Positions 45,761 through 56,489 of a DNA stretch of 64,000 bases are shown here, piece after piece. Numbering within the stretch: position 1 is the first letter of the stretch; each line of letters begins with the position of its first letter. Source of the stretch: Erodium maritimum (lineage: Eukaryota; Streptophyta; Magnoliopsida; Geraniales; Geraniaceae). The notes beneath the pieces were generated by a model, which was not told the origin of the DNA, did not search any database, and saw only the letters and a list, made by a program, of their open reading frames with translations. Where the stretch lies: NCBI GenBank assembly GCA_963921825.1, contig OY997596.1:8871001-8935000 (forward strand), given 5' to 3'. The translations under genes and the position numbers were made by a program.

Positions 45761-46449
45761 ACCACTTGTGTAGAATCATTCATTTCCGACTCAATTATTG
45801 AGTCGCTAATGAATGTAGTTCAGTCGGTCGTATAAATATTCATTCCCAGCCCATATGTCAGTCGGGCCTGAAGAGTCAGGTATGGATCCTTTTTTTTATT
45901 CATTCCCAACCGACTAATTGGGTCAGGATTGAACATTCATTACTGACCCAGTCATTGGGTTAGACAAGAACTTGTATTGAGTTTGGTAAGTTTTGTGACG
46001 GATTTTAAAAAAAATTAGAAACCATGCACCCAAACTTTAAATAAACCTGCAATTTGAACATAAGCAATGGTCTAATTGAACCAGAAATTAAAATCAACAT
46101 TTCACAAAAATAAGTTGTTCAAACAAACAAAATTCCCGAAATAAAATTGTTTATAAAAGTTACAATTCAAAAATCAAATGTTGGGGGTCGTATCCCAACT
46201 GGGAATCGATGTCGTAGATTCGATAGCACCGACGAGGATGCCTAACAACCCCGACTACTGATGGCTAGATTGGTATGTACTAGTAGATGATGCAACTAAG
46301 GAGTCTTGTTCGGTTGTATTCGCTCACCACTTGTTCGCCTGGAGAAACTCAATAATTGGAACGTGCTACGACGACATCCTGCAACTCAAAAGATAAAATT
46401 ATAATAGTTAGGTATAAATATTAATATAAGAAGAAGGTGTTTTGATTCC
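45761..46449. other. Unassigned insertion with repeated near-palindromes
   Basis: Four related ~30-bp motifs (ATTCATTxCxGACxCA followed by TTGGGTC or TTGAGTC) lie at 45775-45965. A+T-rich DNA follows, then 46190-46400, which on the minus strand has coding-like text (SSTSTYQSSHQ) without a known domain. The layout resembles the block at 27641-28340 and may be the end of a CACTA-type element, but no ends were found. Confidence 0.3.
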
Positions 46450-47200
46450 TTAGAATCGAGTTTGAAAGAAACTACAAGTGTGGAAGGCTAAGTTATTCTC
46501 TCTGGGTGGCCAGGAGGTATTGATAAAGGCGGTTTTGTTCAGTCCATCCCTACTTTCTCCATAGGGTTTTTCCTAGTCCCGAAAGGTATTCTTCAAGACC
46601 CTCAAAGGCTAATTGCTCGTTTTTTGTGGGGCGGAGACTGTCACGCCCCAAATCCGGTTTTGACCGGACTCGAGACGTGAACTAAAGTGATAATAAAAAC
46701 AATAATAAAAGTAAATTTAAACGAAATCAAACTCCGAATTTAGTTCCAAAATAAACATGAATCTCTGAATAAAAATATGATAATACTAGTCAAAATTCAA
46801 GTCCAAAGAAATAAGGAAAATGTTTGATATGAAAATGGTGATACGTCTCTATTACATGTAACCACCCGGACCCTCAATGAGCTCCCGAGCCCCGAGACGA
46901 TCTCTAAGCCTACTCACCAACGAAACCTGTAAAACAGTAAAAACAGAGGGGGTGAGCTTACGCTCAGTAGGAAAAAGTAGTAAAGGGAAAAAGGACTCCC
47001 ACTTCGTCACCCAAATTCTCAATTAGTACAGTTACTAAAAGACAACACAATTTGAGATCAACATGAATATAACTTATTCGTTAATAGGAACAAACTAAAG
47101 AAACACACGAGTACCGAAATATAAGATAATTAATCCACAAGACTCCAATCCATACACGAGCTCAACATATCCTATCGGAAAGCACCTCGGCCTAGATATC

Positions 47201-47530
47201 TTCCCGGAACACACATCATCGGGGTGAAACAAATACATCATACCGGAATTCCCCTCGGTCTAGATGTCTTCCCGGAACACACAACATCGTGGTGAAACCA
47301 AGTCTTCCCGGAACACGTAGCATCGGGGTGAGACAAATACATCATACCGGAATACCCATCGGTCTAGATGTTTTCCCGGAACACGTAGCACCAGGGTGAA
47401 ACAACATAATAAACATATCGGACCGGCACACCCCTCGGTCAGATATCTTCCCGGAACACGTAGCATCGGGGTGAAACAACAATACACCATACCGGAAACG
47501 CACATCGGCCTAAAGGTCTTCCCGGAAATA
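47201..47530 (-). repeat. Tandem ~70-bp repeats in the inverted solo LTR
   Basis: The core TTCCCGGAA, mostly TTCCCGGAACAC, occurs at about 47201, 47269, 47305, 47374, 47449 and 47519. Most copies are followed by CATCGGGGTGAAAC-type text and preceded by CTCGGTCTAGAT-type text. Spacing is mostly 68-75 bp with one 36-bp step. Confidence 0.85.
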
Positions 47531-48248
47531 CACCTCGGTGCAAGTAAACAAACAATAACACACAATACCAAACAAAGCACGTTACACCGAACCCATCTTA
47601 CCAACCAAGATTACTGACACAACTTACCAAACACATCACATCGGTCTATCATTCACCCGATCATATCACAAGGTACAATCATATCACATGCAACACATTG
47701 ACTCAACCAATCATGTCACGGAGCAACCATTCATATCACAATAATCATAATTCATATAATTTAATATGATTCTTAGACTAACCAAAGGAAATACTATACA
47801 CCGACATTTAAGGACTATTAACCACGATCAACACAAACAACAATCAATCCTAAGGCTCGACATGGCCACATGTGAATCTACAGCACGACAATTCCCATAA
47901 TTGAAAGCGGTTATTCTAGTGAATCACATCCTATATGCGAATTAAGACTCTTCCGGTTATTAACATCCTATATGCATACTATTAGCATTTTTTAAATAAA
48001 AGTGGTATTTACTATTCTTCCCTACCTCAAGTGCTCTCCAAACGTTTAATAAACGTGAACGCCTAGAAGTCCCCTCCTCCGAGCTCGGGTCCAAAGTCTA
48101 GGATCATAATTTAATACTAGAATTAATACACAATCAAAGCGGTTTATAAGGAGAAAAATACCTAAATTTAATTCCCAAAATGTTCGGTTTTAGATAACTT
48201 CCTAAGACCTGAAAACGACGAAAAATGGTCCAAAAACCCAACTTCTGA

Positions 48249-48382
48249 TCCGTCACGGCTCGGGTCACGGAGCCGTGAGGACCCCCGTCACAGATGACGT
48301 CACGTAACCATGACATGTGCCGTCACGGATTCCGTCACGGAGCCACGTCTTCCGTCACGGTGCCCGTCACGGATCCGTGACG
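48249..48382 (-). repeat. TCACGG/CCGTGA array in the inverted solo LTR
   Basis: Eight exact copies of the hexamer or its complement lie in about 135 bp, plus degenerate ones (GTCACAG, GTCACGT). It is equivalent to the array at 38847-39020. Confidence 0.82.
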
Positions 48383-49690
48383 GGTCTGACTGGTTCCGTC
48401 CTTCTTCTTCCTTCAGCTCCTTTTTTCCCGAAAATAAACCTTAAAACCTCCATTTTTAACCTCTAAATTCCCCCAAAACAACAACATAAACTCCAATACC
48501 CATAATGGGTTTCATCAAATCCACGACAACCCAATTGATTTCTACTTAAATCAATAACTCTCTTCTCAAAAACCATCATCTAACAACATAAAGCTTAAAA
48601 CCTAACTAGTTCAAGCAATTTCCATGGAAACCCTGTATTGAAATGAGATTGTGAGAGCTTACTTACCTTTGGAATGATGAGATGATGAAGATGGTGAAGT
48701 TTTGAGAAGATTTGGTGAAGAAATGGCCTTAAAGGAGCTCCTGTTCTCTTACTTCTTCTTCAAGGTTCAATGGAATCTCTCCTTTTGCTCCTCCCTTGTA
48801 AATTTCGTCCACACCTCAAAAAGTGAGCTGAAATGTGACCCAAAATGGGTCTTAAACCTAAGTGAGAAGTCCCTAAAATGCCCATTTGCTTTTATCCTCC
48901 CAAGACCAACTAGTGAGGGTCAAATGGGTCCTTTTGGCCCATTTTCTTCCCTTCCAAGCTAACATGGACAAGTGTCCATGTAGGGACCACCTCCACCTAA
49001 TAAAATCCCAGCTCAATTAATTTAATTAGGCTTAGTTTGACCGAAAGTTGACTTTTTTGTAAAATTCATCAAATGAAAGGAAACGACCCAACTAAGCTAA
49101 CCGTAACGACGGCTAAGCTTTTTGGGTCCCGGAAAGGTCCCGAATGACTCCCGGAGTCATCGGTTGACCTTTCCGGCTGAAAGTCAAACTTCGCCAAAAA
49201 TCATTGGTTCGACCGGGGGCAGTTCTTATAGAGACGTGGACTCGCATCGCCTCTATTAGTAGGCTCGGATTAAGCTCCACTCTCGTAAGTGATATGGTGG
49301 CCTAGGTTTTTTGGATGTCGATGTTTTTAATAAGGCGATGTTAGGAAAGAAAGTTCGGCATATTCTAAAGTGTGAGACTATCTTATCGCTAGAGTTCTTT
49401 TGGCGCAAATATTTTCCTGCGTCTTCTCTTTGTGCTCGTGCTCGCTTAAGCCACTATGTTGTTTGGGAGGGGCTCTTGTAGGTTTGGACGATGGTTCAAA
49501 AGGGAGTAACCAAGCGAATAGTTCATGGGCTTGACATTTTTCTCTTCCAGGATCCGTAGATTCATTCTAACCTATGGTTCCGTCCAAATATTGCCTAGTA
49601 TAAGGACTATAGTAATGCTCAGGTTTCTAATCTTTTGGGGATCTATGGTTGCTTGGATAAGGCTAAAGTTGATACTTTCCTTTGACCGAC

Positions 49691-51089
49691 CGCAGCAGGC
49701 AGCTCCGATATGCAGGAAGGTGACTCTGAGGATACCGGAGCGAGGACGACGACGTAATCGGCCTTCGTGCAGCCTCCTCCTCCTCACCATCCATCGCGTC
49801 TATCCTCGAGGCCATAGACGGAGAGCCACCGACCCCACAAGAAATCCCGGGACCATCCCCACCGTAGGGTATCCAAACCTGAACTTGCCTCCACGCCCAG
49901 CCTCGCCGAGAAAATGTGGAAGCAGCCTTCATCGTCGTCCTCCTCCACCCATACGCGTCACAGATCAAGTACTAGGACCGGACCCGCACCGTCGTGATCG
50001 TGGAGTACGCCGACCACACCGTCACATCCCGAGTGATCCCCCCACCTTGGTTTCGAGAGGGAGCAAACCTCGGAACCCTAGAACCACTGTCGTCCACCCT
50101 GGGCACCAGAGAAAGGTCATTGTTAGCCCGGGCAGGACCACCCCATAGCTTGGAGAAGAAGTTACCTTTGGGCGTCGTATCAGGTCTCCCGGACGCGGGC
50201 CAGAACGTCCCGCCGACAACATTATCAAAGGGCGTGAAACCAGCAATACCTCAAGAGAATAGGATCGACCTAAGGCTAGGGAGGAAGAAGGAGAAGATTT
50301 TGACGAAGGCAGCCATCCCCATCGATATGTATCCCCCACACCAGGCGTGGTCTGCGAGGGAGTCGACTGGATGAGACAGGGTGATATCGGGGCGGCGCGA
50401 CCTACAGACCCAGCCCCATGTGGCGACTGGGTAGGATACATGACAGCGACGACGACTAAAAAAAGCACCATAACGCGACTAAGGTTAGGGCTAGAACGAG
50501 ATTCTCAACGAGAGCGAAAGAGTATGGATTAAAACTTCCCCTTTATCACCATATATATTTGTGCGTTTCAAAAAAAACATATATATTTCTGACATAATAA
50601 AAATATACATGAAGAAAAGGAGTATCTTTTTGGGTTCATAGACGTCAGAAGGGCAATGCATATAAGGACGTACACTTTGGCTAATTTTATTATTATTTGT
50701 TTTCTGTTTAGGGTTTCGATTATATAAGGATATTTTAAGATTAATCATTTTTTATTTAAGTTGATATGCTCAAAGGCTTTTTTTTCTGAACTGTGTTTTT
50801 GAAAATGAGTGCATTATAAGATTAAGCTTTTTCGCTTTGGTAATGACGACTCGAATCAATTCAATGAAGGTGGAATAATATTATTAATTAATCTGTAGTA
50901 GCTTCTGGTATGGTGCAGTCATTTTTGCAGCTCCTTTTCTAACTAAATCTATAAAACTTCTTATACCATATCTGTTTTCATCTTTCGAAATTATTTATTC
51001 TTTTTAGATAAATGTAATAATTTGCTATACATGTTCGGAGTGATTAAGAGTGTCATAGTTTCTTTCTAAACTGATAAATAGTGTAATAT
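49691..51089. other. Unassigned G+C-rich block, then A+T-rich spacer
   Basis: Between 49691 and 50530 both strands have open frames (plus 49994-50374, minus 50471-50022). On the minus strand the start at about 50510 (TCTAGCCCTAACCTTAGTCG) and text such as FDNVVGGTFWPASGRP and NFFSKLWGG resemble the N-terminal part of a plant LINE ORF1, but no DUF4283 block is visible. From 50540 to 51089 the sequence is A+T-rich with nothing recognised. Confidence 0.3.
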
Positions 51090-52440
51090 TATAAATAGAA
51101 GGTGTTTAGAGACCGATAAACTATCAAACGCCAAATTAAAAGAACTAAAAACATGGTCCTAACAGTAGGTGACCTCAACATAAAATAAAAGAGTTCGAGG
51201 TACCGAACAACTTCACTAAGATGTTCAAAATGTGATATTGCGGTATCGTCTGCCGACACCGGTATAGCGATTCTGAACTAGAAGTTAGGATAGAGCAAAC
51301 CTATTTTCAGAAAAATACTATGGTGGACTAATATTCCTCCGGATTGTCAGCATGCGTCTTGCTCCCTGAAATGATAAAGGTAGGGCACTAAAGCGCAGGG
51401 TTGCTGACCTCTGAGGTGGTAGGGGAGTACCATACCAGATCTTGGTGGAACCTCTTCCCCCTTACGTCCAGTGGGGTGGTGATATTGGTTGACCCCCCAC
51501 TGGACCTTCTCTTACTCATTTGGCGAGGTGAGGTGAGGGTGCTTATACCCCCCCTTGTCGCTACGTGTGAAGCCCTTTCAGAGCATGTTGGTACAAACGA
51601 GTTTTTGAACGCCCATGGTTCACCCTAAAGACCCCAGGTATTCCCCGCTTCAGTACCAACCAGGTCTTGACTTTCTCGGACCGGAGGTCTAGTTCCACAT
51701 GGGCCTCGGCCTATTGGTGAATGGAGGCCCACAACCTTGTCCAACAGTGTCGGAACCCTAAGGGGTCTACTCCTCTCGCGCCGCCTCCAGGTAGGACCAC
51801 CACCACATCTGGCAAGATCATGTTGAGCACGCCATGAAAAATCGACAACGACAGTGAGGAGTCCATTGTAAGGCTACCCAAAATCGCCACCATCACCTCA
51901 GTGTCTCCTTCTTCTTAATCAATCTCCTCCGGCAAGTTTCTCTCCCACTAGAAGTCCCCAAACTCTTCAGGTCGCTTGAAACGGTCCGGGAAAGGGTTCC
52001 CGACCTCTTAGTCACCGAGGGATTCAACATCAGAGGATGTTGTGCCATCCTTCGATGTCGGGGTCAAGGACCCACCGTCAGGGTACGCCGAACAATTCCC
52101 CAAGGTTCGTCTATCAGGCTTCCTTGATTCCATCGCCCCTTTCCTTCGGGGAGCCGTGTGAGTTCTTCGTTCCACCATCGCGATGATGGATAACACCAAA
52201 TCACGTCTCCCTTGCATCGTCGCCCCATCGAGCAGTAGTGATTGAGAACTAGGAGAGAGACCTACTGCACAACAAAGCAGGATTGGAAGCGTCAGTGGTG
52301 AGATCCCGGTCGTCCTTGTCCTGTTGTCGCTCGACGTGTGGTGGCTGCCTGACCTGTTGAGATTTTCCTCCAGCATGAATCGTTGAAACCTTACTTCTTT
52401 AAGAGAGGAAACGAGAGAGAAGGGTTATTAAGAGTGTAAT
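51090..52440 (-). mobile_element. Short LINE-like retroposon C (borders approximate)
   Basis: The shared 3' module lies at 51225-51595. Upstream of it on the minus strand is a G+C-rich region (to about 52380) whose first frame (52376-52008) has HTSSDNRTRT at the same place where element D reads HTSSGKETK. No DUF4283, endonuclease or RT is seen. Target duplications and poly(A) were not found, so this copy is probably old. Confidence 0.5.
51225..51595 (-). repeat. Shared 3' module, copy 3
   Basis: It matches the other copies through GGTGGTAGGGGAGTACC, TCTTGGTGGAACCTCTTCC and GAGGTGAGGGTGCTT. It is closest to copy 4, with which it also shares downstream text (AAAGAGTTCGAGGTACCGA versus AAAGAGCTCAAAGCACCGA). 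Confidence 0.75.
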
Positions 52441-52639
52441 AGTGAATTGTAATACAAACATAGATGAAATCAAATAAAAACTCACATTTAACCTATAAAA
52501 CTGTGAGAACTCAACTAAGCCATCCATTTTATAAATAGATGAATGAGATGCAATTGAGTTATTATCCAATTAGACATAGATTGTTACGTGATATTGACAT
52601 AGATTGTTACGTGATATTGACAACATGTGCATATCAACT

Positions 52640-53200
52640 TTCAGAACACCTAGCTGCAACAACGATATGTACGTGCTCAATAGGTCTACATTGTTTCACC
52701 AGGAAGTTCGAGGCTTCGCTCCAGATGTGAAGTTCACGGTCAATGGTTATGAATACACAACCTTTTATTACTTGAACGATGAAATTTATCCTACTTGGTT
52801 TACATTTGTGAAGACAATACCGGCAACATAAACAACAAAGCAAAATTGCTTTGCTAGAGTCCAAGAAGCGTGCAGGAAGGATATTGAACGAGCATTTGGA
52901 GTTTTATAGGCTCGCTTCCACATCGCCACTAGTCCGGGCCAAATGTGGGATAGACACTCACTCGCAATCATCATGACTTGTTGTATTGTTTTGCACAACA
53001 TGATTGTTAAGGATCAACGGAGGTCGTACCACACTGATCCGTTTGTAGATATTGGTGTCCCGAACCCAGCGAACCGTAGAGGACCACCACCAGCGGTGAA
53101 CTATGAAAGTATATTGGGGAACAGAAGAAGGATCCGGGATCAGGATGTCCATAAAGCCTCTACGCCGACCTCATCGAACACATGTAGGCTAAATTTGTAG
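52640..53200 (+). pseudogene. PIF/Harbinger transposase C-terminal fragment
   Basis: The plus strand reads NDMYVLNRSTLF, FTVNGYEYTTFYYLNDEIYP, KTIPAT-stop, then EACRKDIERAFGVL-stop-ARFHIA, MTCCIVLHNMIVKDQR and a C-terminal tail ending at 53200. These are the last conserved blocks of the HARBI1-like DDE nuclease. The first two thirds of the gene are absent and two stops are present. It is a separate copy from the one at 6.7-17.5 kb. Confidence 0.78.
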
Positions 53201-53417
53201 ATGGCGTCAATAATTAGAGTAATATAATAATATAATGTATTTCATATTTGGCATAAATAAAAATAGTAGTTATATTTGGGGTGGTTTGCCATTGGAGGCG
53301 TAGTGGTGGGAGGTAGTAGTATGGAGGAGAAAGAAAGTCAAAAAAGACCCAAACCATTGCGCAGTGGTTTACCATTGGAGGAGCTCTTAGTTGTAAAAAT
53401 TATCCTCTCCATGAGTC

Positions 53418-55358
53418 ATGTGCCTCTTTAGATTTTGTTCTAACCTTAGTCTTGCTTGCTGCTATGTCGATTATACTATCGCCTACCTCCTTCTCGATTA
53501 TCGTGTCATCACTAACTACTCTAATCATGTCCCCTCCATCATCTGTCGAGAAGGCTTACCCAACCCCTCTCATAATGCCCAAAGGCCTACAACGGAATTC
53601 ATCCGCACGAAACTGATCAGGAAGAAGGGCAACCCGAAGGCGACCTTCCCTGTTTCCCCGATCATGCCGCCACCACCACCGATGTTACTCCTCCCACCTG
53701 GCCTTCTGTCGGTGAACGACACGACTGTGGTGGTTTTCTCTCCAGGTATTACCATGCCAAAGATTGTGCTGACTAAGCTGAAACGGGGTCGGCCTATTAA
53801 GCTCTCAATTAACGAGTCATCGTCTTTTTCTGGTACATTTTCCCCAACCAAAGATGGCCTGTTTTTGTAGTTAAGGTGACGGTTAGGGTTCCAGACTAGC
53901 CCGTCTTGGTGTCGCCTGTAGAGCCATCGCTCCCGCCACCGTCGATGAGTATTCTCAAGGTTGGCTTCTCTGTATGCTCCCTTACTAAGGAAGAAGAGAT
54001 GGAGGTTCTGGTTGCTTATACTCCGGTGGACCCTATGGTTCTTTCTCGGCTTCAGTTCTGGATGGTGGGGTGTCTTCTATCTCCCAACCCGACCTAAAAA
54101 TATTTCATGATCATGATCATCACGCTAGCATGAGGACGATCGGGCTCAGGTTTGGTGGTCAAAAACTTGAAGCTAGGGGCCTATGGCTTCTACTTCACGT
54201 CTCAAGAGGCGAGGACCTAGGTTTGTAATAACGAACCTTGGTGGTTTAATGGATAACGACTAATGCTTGGGGGGATCTTGGACCCGGTAGCTCGGGACCT
54301 TCCTAGGTTGATTCGGATCCAACTAGGGGTGTATGCCCAGGGCATCCCACCCTTTGTCCGGGCCAAGGGAATTGGAGAGGTCATCGGTGCTACGTTAAGG
54401 GAATGCGTGGACGTTCCTTGTGACCAATGAGATCTGTTCTGGGGCGGGACGATCAAATTCCTATTTTAGATGAGCTTCATTGACCCCTCCGCTGAACCAT
54501 AATCATGAAGTTTTGGGACTTTCTATAGCCGGTGCGAGTTACTCTAACCTATGAACGTCTCATGTCCTTATTCTTCAACTATGGTCGAGTCGATCACTTG
54601 GTCTGTGATTGTGATTGGGACGTTCCGAGGATCCCGAGGTTTGATGATTCGATCTTGGAGTTCAAATCGAACGAGATGGAGAAGGCATACACAATGGATT
54701 AGTATATGGGGGCACCACCACCACTCCCGGGGTTCGCACCAATGACCCCAAACATGCTACCTAAGGCCATGCCATCTCGAGGAAAGGTGCATTTGTAACA
54801 CTAAACATGATACATAACCCTCAGGTAGGGGTCAAGCGTCATGCCATGGTCGTTCCACCTTCCAGAGATGTCAGGTGCGTCTCAAAGATATGCCTCCCTA
54901 GGTCAGTCCCATCTGGGAAGATGTCGGGCTCATCTACGAGTTTGGGCAAGAAAAAAGACACCACGTGGGAGTCGTGTGAAGATTAGTGAGGGTTGGAAAA
55001 CGGCCCCGCCTAGAGGAACGGTAGAATCCAATGGCTTCAGGTACCTATCTAGGGAGGGGTGCCTAGCTCAAGCCTCACCTCCCGTCGGAATTGTTGAGTT
55101 CAAGTTCAGTCGCTTTCCCCATGACGAAAAGAGTTCTCGCCAAGGGATCAAGCGATGTTTAGGCACTAATTTGAGCGGTCCTCGTTAGTTTTTTCATTTC
55201 GGTTTCATTCAGCTTTCATGCTTTTTTAATATTGTTTCCTATTGTAAGGTTAAAGGTCATCTTGTCTTAGATTTTTTTGGGCAAAGACCTTTTGGGACTT
55301 TGGCAATTGTAATGACTCTTTTACTTTCATTAAATAAAATCTTCCCCTTTCATTAAAA
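53418..55358 (+). mobile_element. ORF1-only LINE-like retroposon G (decayed)
   Basis: The plus strand begins with a leader and an N-terminal frame (53418-53870) that ends with a basic KLKRGRPIK stretch. Broken DUF4283-like text follows: FVRAKGIGEVIGATLRECVDVP near 54350, then VTLTYERLMSLFFNYGRVDHL with CDCDWD near 54540-54620, a decayed zinc knuckle. A polar C-terminal frame ends at 55188. A T-rich 3' UTR then runs into CATTAAATAAAATC and an A6 tail at about 55358. No endonuclease or RT separates ORF1 from the 3' end. The 5' border is approximate and no duplication was found. Confidence 0.5.
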
Positions 55359-55869
55359 AAGAAATTAATAATTCTTGTAGGAAGTCCAATGTTCGGTCTT
55401 TAGGGTTTCTTCGTCTTCTTATTTTTTCCATTTTCGCCTTCCCTTTTCCGAGGCAACCACTGCCTCAACCACCATGTCGTCTAAGACACAACCTCTATTG
55501 ACATATGTTGCCCCTCCTCATGGTGCCCCCTACCAAATTGTCTGGTTGATGCAATGGGAACCATGGGACACACTCTCTGGTCATGATTCCGTCTTCATCC
55601 TGCGCCGCAACAAGCTCCCCACTAAACTAACATGCCCTCTGACATGGAATCTCCTACCTATGACTGCACCTCGTGCTCTAATGCCACTCCAGACACATCA
55701 TGATGTAGAGGAATCCAGATCGGTCCTTTAGTGCCTCCCTACTACTGTAGGCATGCAAAGAGGCGATCACTTGCATGAGCCACTAATGCACTATCCGAGG
55801 AGAGGATCTAGGGTTTCACCCAACACCCCAGAATGCTCGAGACCTACGACCCAGTAATGACTTAGTAGT
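55359..55869. other. Unassigned sequence
   Basis: Mixed-composition DNA with one 85-codon plus-strand frame (55474-55731) of no recognised family. It may belong to the 3' part of the minus-strand element E. Confidence 0.3.
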
Positions 55870-56489
55870 GATCATTTTTGCACTCCCAAGGGCCCTAGGC
55901 ATAAACCTCCTCCCCAGCTTAGAATGGGTTTGACCTCTAGCGGTCGTCGAGAAGAGGAAAAGATCTCTACCTCTATAGTTCCCACCATTATCCTACATGG
56001 GAGGGATAGTCCATCCAGTGACGGACTATGTCCTTTCTTGTGATGTAGGGGAGTAACTGGCATACTTGTGCATGACGAAGTGTGTCATGTCTGAAGCTCG
56101 AAAAACCGCTACCTCATCAATCGTCCTGAACTTGCGTTTCCAACCCCCAAATAGATATTTTCTAGGGGGTCCTACAGGCTCGTTGAACCTGGCGCTCGAG
56201 ACCTTCAGATGGCCCAATACCCAACTCATGACCCTGTCCATGTCGGTCATGACCTAGGCGCCTTTGAACCAAACTACCTTGGGGTTCCATAGTTTCCCTC
56301 ATTGTAAGACCACTTGCTATCATCCCAGAAGGACAGACGTCCTTGGCTAGATGCCCCCTCGATTGTAATCTAAACAACGGTCAGGTAAATATCCATACGA
56401 GAAACAAAATGGAACGTACCTCTAATTCAGCTTTTGAGAACCAAATCTGACATTGTAAGGGTATACTGACATCAAATTGTACCTTGATC

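Larger units (their letters stand above)
46640..49230 (-). mobile_element. Inverted solo LTR, same family as 37948-40615
   Basis: It is bounded by GAGAC at 46635-46639 and 49231-49235. On the minus strand it starts TATAAGAACTG (the first TG mutated to TA) and ends GGATTTGGGGCGTGACA. It shares with the plus-strand solo LTR the 3' end, the CCGTGA array, the tandem repeats and a terminal block around AAAGTCAACC and GGGTCGTTTCC. It interrupts LINE RT sequence exactly at its duplication. No internal region remains. Confidence 0.88.
44798..49690 (+). pseudogene. Decayed LINE endonuclease-RT polyprotein in three pieces
   Basis: Piece 1 (44798-45760) reads the linker before RT (EEESWKQRSHADWLMLGDLNTPYFH), then EMSPHKSPGK, HLVVIPKVAFPKKVVEYRSI, NLCNILYKIVTEAVANIIKK and SAFSSGSLISD, i.e. 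the first RT motifs, with stops and shifts. Piece 2 (46450-46639) reads GGIDKGGFVQSIPT and QRLIARFLWGGD. Piece 3 (49236-49690) reads YGGLGFLDVDVFNKAMLGKK, FFWRKYFP and QVSNLLGIYG. The YADD-bearing middle is missing where unrelated DNA lies (45761-46449). The gap between pieces 2 and 3 is the inverted solo LTR. It is inactive. Confidence 0.78.
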
